From: Culex pipiens pallens
Lineage: Eukaryota; Arthropoda; Insecta; Diptera; Culicidae
Length of the DNA: 64,000 bases
NCBI RefSeq assembly: GCF_016801865.2
Contig: NC_068938.1
Location: 46,583,808-46,647,807, forward strand
Reading direction: 5' to 3'
Shown: piece by piece, positions 46,641-58,600 of the stretch
Numbering within the stretch: position 1 is the first letter of the stretch
How the letters are laid out: every line of letters begins with the position of its first letter
Translations under genes and position numbers: made by a program
The notes under the pieces: generated by a model
What the model was told of the DNA's origin: nothing
Databases searched by the model: none
What the model saw: the letters and a program-made list of their open reading frames with translations, nothing else

Positions 46641-49600
46641 CTGTGGGAGGGAAAGGTGGAAATTGGTCATGATTTTTTGGATCGAATTTGGTATTTTTAC
46701 TACTACAGACTGTACAAATTCTCAAAATTACATTTTGATAAAATCCATAATCCGAATCCATATCCGAAGTCATCAGAAAAATATCCATCACTATATTTAA
46801 TATTCATACAATCGCTTTCAAATTATGTTAACTAAAAGTATCACAAAATGTTCAAATTCATAGCATTAATCTAATTCAGGGGAGCCTAACCTACGGCAGA
46901 CAGCCACTAATAAACAGTGTTTTTTTTAATAAAACATTTTGTCTGCATGATAGTTTTGTTTTTCTTTTTCGATTATTGGTCAGGTTCCGGTTAATAACAA
47001 ATTAAAAATCAATAAATTTTAAACATAAACTTTTTTTTCCTTAATTTTAAAACAATGAAATCACAAAATATTTCTAGATTTTTTTTAAAGTCTTACAAAC
47101 ACAATTTACAACTTTTGCTTTGAAGGTGTTTTTGAAATCGCCCTAAATCAGAAGTATTCAAAAATAGGGACCTACATAGGGAAATGAAATGTTCTGGGAG
47201 AAATTTCAAACACCCAAAGTCATTTAAATATAAGGTTGAAAAACTTGTAGTTTTTTTTTGGTGCTGGCACTTTTTTTGTACCGAACAAGCACAAACATAA
47301 CAAAAACTACCAGATTATTATCAACGACAGTTTTACAATACTTGTGATTGTTATAAGTCTCATTTTTTTTGCCAAAATAATTTTAAATTGATTCCAACCT
47401 TGTTCTTGCATGATCTTGTTGCTCGATTGGAACCCCGATTTGACAGTTCGATTGGAACCCTGAGAGTGACATTTCGCCTCTCCATATAGGCTCTCTATTC
47501 AAAAACACCCAAATAGCAAAAATAAAATAAAATTTCGTTGATAGGATCTTTTTAAGGGAGCGTTTTTTTATAACGTAACGCAAAAAAAAAATGTTTTTTA
47601 CATCTTGGAAGAATTAAAACTAGACCAGAGCCAGAGCCGAAGAAGAAAAGCTTTAAATAACATTTTTAACAGCCTGTAATGAATTTATTTCATAAAATAA
47701 ATGTTTATGGCAAGCAAAAGTATAGAATAATGAATGAAAATCTTTGATTCATATTGATTAAAAACTAAAAGGTAGTGAGAAATAATTTAATTCAAAACCG
47801 TTTGTATAACACTAAAAAATCATCATTTTAAATTGTCAAAATAAGCGTTTCAAGCCCTCTTTATTCAAATAACTCTAAATAATTTTTCTATAAAATTTCC
47901 ATTTAAAAATGTGGTCAAATTTGACGGCACTGAGACTAACTCATTTTGCACTTAAGAGCAATTCTCTAAAATTTAACAAATCGACTTTTCAGTACACTCA
48001 AACCCCGATGGTATGACACCAACTGTTGTCAAACGAACCCCCACTTTTAAGTTTGACACCCCTTTTACATGGAGTTCACACACACTACGAAACGTTTGTT
48101 TTGATAGTATGCGTGAGCGCCGTGTAAAAAGTGACAGTTCGTCACTTTTTAGTTTGACTTTGACCAACCAACGGGGTACAAACTAAAAAAGTGTCAAACG
48201 AAAAAGTGACCAACCATCGGGAGTTGAGTGTATATTTTTTTGATTTGTATGAAACTTTTTCCACTATGTCCTTATGTCCAAATATGACACTTTGCAGCAT
48301 TTGTTTCTTAACACAAGTATTCATCTAATTTATAGGTTATGAAAACATTCGACAATCTGTACCTCGAAAAGAGATTTTCTTATCGATTTGGTGTCTTCGG
48401 CAAAGTTATTTATATAATTGCGAATATTCTGAAAAAGATATTTACGTTTTTAAAAAATACTCATTTTTTTATTTTTTTTTCACAGAAACTCGATTTTGAT
48501 ACCCTTTGATTCTTTCCATTTTTTGTATTTTTAAATATACAAAAATGCTGACGGACGTTTCGTTTTTTGCCAAGCCATGATTTTTTTTAAATGTTTGTTT
48601 TGGAAAGGGTTGAAATTGCACCCAAAAAAATGTCAAGGTATTATTAATGTAAAATTGAATACTAGATCGAAAAGTACTTTTGTATACAAAATTTAAGGGG
48701 AACCGTTTTTGAGCTATAGCCATTTTTAGGTTAATTTATTCATCAACATTTTTATTTTGTATTTTTTAAATGCTGTCAATTCTTCTCCATCTTTAAAAAA
48801 AAAATATATATATATTCAAAAAGCTGAGAGAACTCTTGTGTTAAATTTTCTCAATTCCAATATTTAGATTTTGTTTTAAATCACGACTTACATTTCTTAA
48901 ATCATATTATTTGGCCCTATTGAAATGTAAGTCGTGATTTCTACAATCTGCAAATATCTTTTTAAAAGTTTGTGAAAATTTCACACAACTTTTACTATGT
49001 TACCAAGGTATCAATGATTGAAAATTATATTTCAGCAAAAATGCAAATTGCAGAGAATTTTCTTAGCTTTACGATTATATTGTTTTCAGGATGGGCAAGT
49101 ATGCAAACCATTTTTAAATTATTTGACAATTTTGAAGAATAATTTGACTTTAAATAATTCAAAACTGTAAACTGTTCAAAGTACTTTTCGATTTAGAATT
49201 CATTTTTACATCGAATGTAATTATTATTGCAGTAATATTTCTTCCTCATAAAATATTTTTGAGTTTTTTTTCGGAAATCTTCGACCTTTAAATGTCTAAT
49301 ACTTGGAAACGTACGAAACGTGTATTTTATAAAAATATGTGTGAAGTTATGTTTGGCTCCTAAAAGTTTTTTTTTCCAAAAAAATCTTTAAAAAAATAGA
49401 ACTTCGGTACCAAATTTTGCACCATCCTAACCCACCATCCTAGCGCAAAAATGCCTGTTTCAGTCCTCTAAAACATATAAAAAAAGGTGCGAATAATTAA
49501 AAATACTTATTTTGGGAACTTTTATTGATGAAAGCAGATTGAGAAAAAGAAAAAAAATAATCGTGTTCCTATTTTTTGAAGGCCCGAGGAAAAGTCCTAA

Positions 49601-52600
49601 ACTTAACCTACAACTTTGCCAAACATACCAATTCGATCAGAAAATCTCATCTCAAGATACAGATTTCTCATTGTGTACTGTACCACAGGCCCGTAGCCAA
49701 AAAGGAGATGCCGGACCGAAAAAACGAAAGGTTTTAAAACATAAAACCTTTCTTTTTAAACGTGGCGCTTTAAAATTAGTTCAGCTGTTCCAGAGACATG
49801 ATTTTTTGAAAAATGTAATTTTTGCTAAAATCGACGAAAAACGTCATTTTTTGGACCACCCTATTTCGGATAGGAGCACCCTATTCGCCAAACAAAAAAT
49901 ACGGGTCTAATTATTTTGAGCGAGGAGCTCCCATACCAAATATGAGCACTTTTGAATTGGATCCTTCTTGTTTGACGTGGAATGGCTGAAGACTAAATTT
50001 TCATAATAGGTTAAAATACAAATCTATCTTCTTCTTCTTCTATCTATATATATAAAAAATTTCGACGGTTTTGTTCGAACGCGAATCAGTTCAATACGGA
50101 GCGTCGGATCGAGGTGCTATTTATTGCGTTGAGTTCGTATAAGCCCAAGGAAGGTTCTTACGCCAAAAAGTTACAACTTTGGCCACTCTGGAACCGATTC
50201 CGGAAAATCTGCAGATTGTATGGGAAATGTTACGTAAAACCAAATTTTGATCACAGGAGGCTGAATAAGCAAAAAATTTAAAAACGTCAACAAACGAAAA
50301 AAGGCAGAACGAAGTTTGTCGGGTAAGGCTTGTTATCTATCATTTTCTTGTAATCTGGATATCTTGGCCATATTCTTCTTTTGCCCGCTACTCACCGGAA
50401 GGTTGGGATTTTGTTCAGCAGTATCTCGAGCACCGTCACGTCCCCCTTGAGGGGCGCGTGGTTCGCCTCGATCTCTTGCCGGATCGCCGACATGCTCATC
50501 TCGAACAATCGCTGAATTTCCGTGTTACCCCGGACTCCGTTTCGCTCTGGAATTTAAATTCGATTAAAATTTGAGTCGACTACGCCTTAAGAGAGTTGAG
50601 GGGTTCCTCACCTGGCCACAGCAGCACCAAACTCTGGTACAGCGCCAGCTCCGTCTCCGTCAGCTTCAGCTCGGCGATACTCTTGGCAGTCTCGAATATG
50701 CACGCCACCAGCTTCATCTCGAACGAGTCGGACGTGTAGAAGACGTCCTGGGGCAGCATAATGTCCCCGTACAGCACGGAGTTGGTTGAGAGATCCATCA
50801 GTCGGGACATGCGCACGATCGCCAGCTCGAACGAACCGGTCTTTAGCAGGAGAATCTGCGTGCGGAAAAATGGGTGGGTTAAGCCATGCTGCTCAAGTAG
50901 TCACTGCAGGTCGATACTTACCTGATCGTCTTGACTTAACCGCATGAAGCCCGGTATCAGCTTCGCGAACTCGATGATCTGCTGGATCATGGCCGTTAGC
51001 TTTTCCGCGCAGTCGAGCCACAGCTCCTCCTGGCTCATGTTTTTGTAGTACAGAATGCGGGTGACGTCCTGGAGCGGTTGGGGAAAGTAAGCACATCATT
51101 AGTCTGTAGGTCGAGCAATAGATTACAGCTGCTTGCAAGTGTTACCTGTGACTTTCGGAACATTTCGTGCACAATGTCCAGTTTGTGGTTGGTGTTGGCG
51201 TGCGCTTCCGCGAGGGTCTTTATCAACACGTCGTTGATGTCGCCTTCGGCTGCAAAGGTGAAAGGAAAAGGAAATGTTAGTAATGGAATGTTTGATCAAT
51301 AAAGTTTGGATATTAGTAAATTTATCCTACACCATTACTTCGAGAATATAAATAACAACAAAACCAAAATTATACTTTAAAGTTCTTTCTTCAATATTTT
51401 AAATGAGAAAATATGTTTTCAAGTTTAAATTTTTGCAAACTCATATCAGAGAAAAAAAAAATAATATGAAAAACATAACCCCAAAAATTTCCAACACCCC
51501 TTTTCGGCACATTACCCCACTTGGAGTGCGAATCGCACGAGCTGTCGTCCTCGCCGAACGACACCGGCGTATTCTGACTGGCTGGATGATGGGGCACCGC
51601 CCCGATACCATCCACCGTGCCTCCTCCTCCTCCTCCACCACCACCTCCGCCTCCACCGACGGTTGACACCGGGTTCTGATTTTGTTGGCAACAGTCCGAT
51701 CGACGGAGTCCACTTCCGGTGACAACTTCTGCACGACGTTGACGATGGTGACAATATTTAGGAATGGCAGCGTGTGTTAGAGGGAGAACAAGAACAAGTG
51801 GACGGTGAGGACCAATTGTTAGTGTTAGTAGGGGGAGTGTTAGGGGTTTCAAAATACGTTGTTATAAGATATGTGGCTAAGGAATAGAGGTTTGGGTGCC
51901 CTCTACATTCAAGCCTTCCCAAGTAACATTTTTTCCAGGAGTTATACAAGAGCTCTTCAAGATAGCTACAGCATAGCAGTTTGGACCGCGGTAGGATAAA
52001 ACTCTCTTCAAGTACTCTTCCAAACTCCTGAAGAAGTTTTGAAGAGAATTTTATCCTACCGCGGTCCAAACTGCTATGCTGTAGCTATCTTGAAGAGCTC
52101 TTGTAGAACTCCTGGAAAAAAATGTTACTTGGGTTCGGACTTCTAGGTTCGAGCAGAAACTTGCAATAGAGACCACAAAAGACTGGGGGGTCGTGAATGT
52201 GGACGGTTTGATTTTTTTTGGTTTTAGCTAAGGAATAGGAACTCAAATCTTAAGATTTTACAAAAAGCTGATAAAAATGACAACTAATGGGTTTTCAATG
52301 ATAAGGACTAAGGAGTTATATTTTTCTATTTCACCACGTTGCACGTGCATTTTATAATAAATTGTGCTAAGGACGCCATTTTGTGCAGCTTTCAATGCCT
52401 CAGCTTTTGACATCCACAGATTCCTAAAACTAGATTTAAATCTTGAGATATTCAACAAAAAATTCACAAAATCCTTGCAATGTTGACAATGATCATACCA
52501 GTAGTTTATCAGAGCAGATCATGCTAGTTTGAGGCCGTTTTGTCACTCTTGCATGCATGTATAATACTGTTTCCATTTTTGCTAAATTCTTTTTTTTTAA

Positions 52601-55600
52601 TGAGCTATTTTCATAACATAATTTTCAAGAATTAAATTAAAAATAATCTATTGGCAAATTTGAAGAATTGATGATGTTCTGCATTTTTTAAACATGTTAT
52701 TTTCAATCAAGGGTCAAAACGTTCAAATTTCAAAGGAAAATTCAATTGTGAATTCAACTTTTAATTGTGATTTGCTTTCTGTGTTTTAATAGTTTGAAAA
52801 GTATTAAGGAAAATGTTATCAAACTATCAAAGGATTTTCAAATTTTGATGTTGCTATTTTGTTTTTTTTTTTTGTTGCGGAAAGTCAGAATGTCTTTTTT
52901 TCAAATTAAATTCTATTTTCCCTGGAATTGATTTAAAAAATCAAGAATCATCTAAGCAGCATTGGTATTTTATTTGTTTTGAAGTCAAAACTACTTTTTT
53001 GCGCCAAAGCAAAAAAAAAGTTGTTTTAAACATGTGTGTTTTGTAATAGAATAAAATTATCCAGAGTTGAAAACCAAAGAAATTTATAGCATTTGAAGAG
53101 CATTCGAAACATTATTTTGATCGCATTTTATGATTTATGGTAAATTCTCGTGTGTTTGGCCGGTTCAGAATTTTCACCTAATTCCATCCAAATCACCAAT
53201 TTCCAAAAATTAAGCAACTTCGTTTTTGTCAAATTTTTAGATGTATTCTACTTGCACAGTTCCCATTAGGCTATTCAAAAACTGATATGCCAAAATTAGA
53301 TGCCCGAGGAGATTTCGTGCTGTTCCCCTATGAAATGTTGAACTAAATAATTCAACTCGTTTAAAAAAGCGCAGAATTTTAGCAAAAAACAACTTTCTGC
53401 GAAATTATCTTTTTTATATTATATTTCATTTTTTAATCTGGCTGAAACTTTTTAGTATGCACAGAAAAAAATCAATTCCCGTAATCGTGAATTGTGTTCA
53501 TAAATGTGAGAACTACGAAAGAATTTATTCACGCATATGATGCATTTGCACTGTAAACGTGAATATGTATATTCCTTTGTGTTTCTCACATTCATGAACT
53601 TAATCCACAATTTCGTGAATTGTTTTATTTTCCGTGTGCTCAAAGAAGCCATTTTGCATCATCAGTTTTTCGATATAATTTTGCATACAAATTTGGCCAC
53701 TGTTCATACAAAAATGGTAAGCCGCAATTTAAAAATCTGTACCTTTTTGAAGGGACCATCCACAAACCACGTGGACACTTTTTTGGAAATCTCACCCCCC
53801 CCCCCCCTCGTGGACAATTGTCCATACAAAAAAAAACCTTTTTGTATGGAGCGTGGACAATCGCCATACCCCCCCCCCCCTAAAGTGTCCACGTGGTTTA
53901 TGGATGGTCCCGAAGGAATTATTTGTTGTCTTCGGCAAAGTTGTAGGTATGGATGAGGACTACACCGACAAAAAAAATGATAAAATGAAAAAAGAAAAAA
54001 ATTGCTCATTTTCAAAATCACTTTGTAATATAAGATAATTTCCAAAAAAAAAAAAAAAACAGATTCGTTTTAGTAGACAAAGGATACCATCTTTTCAGAA
54101 AAAATCCAAGAAGGCAAAAAATGTTGACAGTGATTTTTCAAAAAAATTAAATTAAGTTTTTTTTTGATTTCTTCAGTTTTTTTTCAATAAAAAAATATTT
54201 CAAAAATTTATAATCCGGAATAATTATTTGAAAGTGCTAAAAAACACTAATTTTTGACTTTTTCAAATATTGTGCCTGATTTTGAAATTTCAAAATATTT
54301 TATATTGAAAAGAGCTGAAAATTTAGCTTCACTATTTTTCACTTTTTTTCAAAAAAGTTACTCATAAATGACCATAACTTAAAAATTATGCCCTTTATTA
54401 ATATTTCACCAACAAATTATGACCTTTTTTAGCTTTTTTTAGACATTAATTAATTGGTCAATAATTTTTGCCCTTTCTGTAAAGATGGCAAAAAATGTCA
54501 TATAAAAACTAATAAAAAAATGTGTTTTTAGAAAATCAACTTTTCGTTTCAAAAATTGGTTTTAAAAATCAGCAAAACATTTTTTCCGTGTAATCATCCC
54601 TGCCTACAACATTGCCGGACACCAAATCGATCAAAAATATGTTTAAAAATACAAGTTTTGAATTTTTACACACCATTTTCCTATAGACAGCTGTCAAATT
54701 TGAATGGAAAATGATATGGACAAATTAATAATGCAAAATGACTTCTATGGGCATACAGAAGTTACCCAACAAGTTTCAACAATAAAAATTTGAATGATCG
54801 AAATCTCTCAAAATTAGTAACTGTTGATTAAGTACTTGTAAATACTGAATTCGGTATTAATCTTCTCATTGAAAAGTGCCGGCGACAAAATTGGGCAAAA
54901 AGTTCACTGCCCGGAGATCGCGAGTTGGCGCGAGCGAATGAACACCGCGAAAAAAGATTCGGGGGTGCATTGGGGTTAAATGATCATTTCGTCATTCGTT
55001 TTAGTTAAAAAATAATTATTTTTTCGTAAATATCGCTACTTTGATGCGATGTAATTCATTTTTACAGTAAATTAGGCATTGTTACATCAAATTTGACCTT
55101 TCAAACGCACTAGAATGGCCAAATTTTAAAACATCAATGTTTGCCAATTTGACCGTTTTACCCCCAATTCCCCTTGTAGAACAAAAGAAAAGTTCATCCG
55201 CGGTCTGTCAGCAGCGCGCTGTTTTGTTTGCTGGATCAACATTTGGAAATGTCGAACGTTGAAGGAAATCGCTCAAAAAATGGAAATTAACCGATTTCAA
55301 ATGTTATGGCCGCAAATAGAGGGTGACGAGCTGAAATTCCCGGGAAAAAATCCCGGGAAATCGGCCATTTTTGGACCTCTCGATTCCCGGGAAATTTGGT
55401 CGAGACTCCCGGGAAATTTCAATTATATAAATATCGAAGCAAATCGAAGCTAACCAGAAAAAAACATTTGAAATTTTGAAATTGTTTAGAACATTGAATG
55501 TTAAATATAAGATGTTCAAGTTCGAATGAACCAATATTGGCATTAATGCTTCTCTTATCTTCTTATTCAGAAAGAAGAAACTTATCAAAAATTCCAATAA

Positions 55601-58600
55601 CTATAATTGAGAGAACTTAAAATAATGTGGATTCATATTTAGCAGTTAGACTCCAGGAAGGAAGTCTAATGTTTTTTAAATATATTTTTTTTATTTATTA
55701 TTTCTAAGAGGGAAAAGCCTTTTCAAGATCAGTATAATTTCCATATCCTCTTTCAAGCATAGCAATCCTTATTATCTAGTTTTTTTTTAATTCTTATTAA
55801 TTTAATTTCGCCTTCTTTCATGTCAATAAGTCATTTTGTGTTTCGCTTCAACCTCAATATTCAATTATATTTTGGAAGAAAAAAACTTTGGCAATCTTTG
55901 TAAAGTTAAGGTCCGCCAAATGTGAACATTCGGGTTTTCCTGATTACTATTTCTTCAATGAATATTTACAGTTGACCTTAAAAAAAAACAATTTTAAATT
56001 CTAGAGTTTTTTTTATTAGGTGCTATAAACATATGAAATACAACAGTTTATTGGTCCTTTAAAAAAAAAACTCTGAAATTGTTGTTTTGAGTCGCTATTT
56101 ATCAAATTGCAAAAATCCCGATATTGGGAAATTATATTAGCTATTTTCTTACTTCACAAAAATCTTATAATAAATTCAAACAACAAGTTGTATTTGCAGA
56201 TTCAGGAAAAAATTAAAAGGTAGATCAAACCTAGTTCCCAAAAATAATGAGGCTACTAATTATCGTTTCATAGAATAAGTATGAATAAATCGTAACTGAA
56301 TTCATTGAAAAGAAACATATTTATAACTTTTCTTTATACATTATTGGCACTATTGGCATAGTTAAAAACACTCCCGGGTCCCGGGAATTCCCGGCAAATT
56401 TCCAAATTCAACTCTCGATTCCCGGGAAATTGGAAATCTCGAGAATCGTCACCCTCTAGCCCCAAATGAAAGGTAAGGGTGGCTAATGTTTGATTCCGAT
56501 CTGTAAAACTAGTTCTGGCGAGGGTTCTGGGCACTGCGGCAATCGATTTTACCCGCGGGTTGATGGTTGGTTGGTTACATTTGAATTGAGGAGAAGGTTT
56601 TTCAATACACCAGGGGCTTATTCGGGGGCAACAGTTTCGGTAATCCGGAACTTTCGGTAAGTTTCATATTTGCAGTGTTTAGCATGAAAAACAAACTTAG
56701 ACCAATCTTTCAAGCGTGCGCTCTTTTTGAGGAGAAGGCGCAAACCAAAGAAGAGCGCAACTCGGGGGAGCGTTATTTCGGGGTTTGAGCGCAAATCGAA
56801 GGAGCGTTATTGCAGGGTTTTGGCGTAAAATAGGATTTTCATTTTTAATTTTATTTACAATTAAACGAAACATTTATATAAGGGGTCATCCATAAAACAC
56901 TGATAATGGGCCATCCTCAAATCTGGGTATCCAAGAACTCCCGGATGTCATGGCCTAGATAGCTACCTGATCAACGGAGGTCTATATGGGTGAATTAACC
57001 ATCGGTATACACTCAACCCCCGAAGGTTGGTCACTTTTTCGTTTGACACTTTTTTAGTTTGTACCCCGTTGGTTGGTCAAAGTCAAACTAAAAAGTGACG
57101 AACTGTCACTTTTTACACGGCGCTCACGCACACTATCAAAACACACGTTTGGTAGTGTGCGTGAACTCCGTGTAAAAGGGGTGTCAAACTAAAAAGTGAC
57201 CCCGTTCGTCTGACAACAGTTGGTGTCAAACCATCGGGGTTTGAGTGTAGCTTCAGTGAACAACGATGGACACACTGGGGTACGTTGGATTGTTATAAGT
57301 CTTCTAAGAACTCCTTGAAGTTATGACCTGGATATCAACCAGATCAACGGAGGTCTATATGGGTGAATTAACCATCGGTATAGCTTCAGGTTGCTTCAGT
57401 GAACCACGATGGATACCCTTCGCCATGTTGGATTATTATGGGTCCTCCAGGAACTCCCGGGAGTTATGACCTGATGATCCAAGGCTGTATATCATAGGTA
57501 CTCACGATCTTGCTTTGCATTAGTGTGAGTGCATGACTCCGTGCCACTAAAACCAAAACAATAACAAACGAACAATGGACCGTGCCAGGAAAAGCAAAAC
57601 ATAAACAATGTCAGTGGCAGTGGAGTGAGAGAGTCAGAGATAACGATTTTGACAACCGCACTACTACACACTCGCGAGTACCTTAGGTAGAAAGCCATGC
57701 TGATGATCTACCTAATCAACGGGGGTCTATTTGGGTGTAATAACCATTGTAACTATAATCTTTTTTGGACTAAAAAAAGTTTTTAATTCAAACCTGGTCA
57801 TAACTTAAAACTTTGCCAATGGTTGGTATTCAGAAAATCTTATCTCAAGATACAGATTTGCGAAAACATTCACAGCACTTGTGTATAGACAGACACCATT
57901 TTGTATGAAGAATATGAGGTAATAGTGCACAATAACTATTTTGGTCATAAAAAACATCAATGGACAAGGTTTCATACAAATCTGAAAATGCAATCAAAAG
58001 TCGATTTGCAATAACGAAAGGAATTAAATACTTTGTTGAATCCAAATTAACGCCCCATTTTTCTGTTTGTTTGTTGTTGTGCAGGTTTGGTTTCAAATAT
58101 TTCGTTTGATATGTTTCACACTAGCGTGCCCAGCTCTTTGAGGAAGGTGGGGCAATAATATGGACGTTTTGAAAAATACGTCATTTGTGGACACCCCCTG
58201 ACCAAATTTAGAACAAATTTCTGAGGATGGTGGGGCAGTTGCCCCATGTTGCCCCACCCTGTACACGCTAGTGATGTTTCAATTGGGCCCAAAGGAGAAG
58301 CTTACATTTGTGATATTATTGTTCACAACGATAAAGCTTATTTTTCTGAGTCCAATAACACTTTGTACGACCGAGAAGGATTTAAAATCGATTTTAAATC
58401 AATTTAAAAAAAATCACAGCTCGTTCTAAGCGGACCTCAGTTGATTCATCAAAAAAATGTTGTCCTGTCCTATTTTTTGCATTTAAAAGAAAAAAAAATT
58501 GTCAAAAATGGGTTTTAATCTGTTTTTTACCGTTGAACATAACAATTGACTCAGGGCTTTAGGACCCTATTGTCTATATGGGTGAATTGATCATCGGTGT

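Larger units (their letters stand above)
53425..54835. mobile_element. palindrome-family copy carrying two nested MITEs
   Basis: Left arm TTTTTTAATCTGGCTGAAAC (53,429), GAAGCCATTTTGCATCAT (53,645) and TCTTCGGCAAAGTTGTAGG (53,930) reads in the order of the 17,780 copy. The inverted right arm runs from about 54,600 to 54,835. Two later insertions split the left arm (53,459-53,639 and 53,752-53,911), and removing them restores the family sequence. Confidence 0.75.

Noticed and set aside
46170..46670. 166-codon minus-strand frame overlapping the HR3 terminal exon
   Set aside because: It runs in a different frame from the receptor exon, lacks its codon bias and is explained by the CAG-rich composition.
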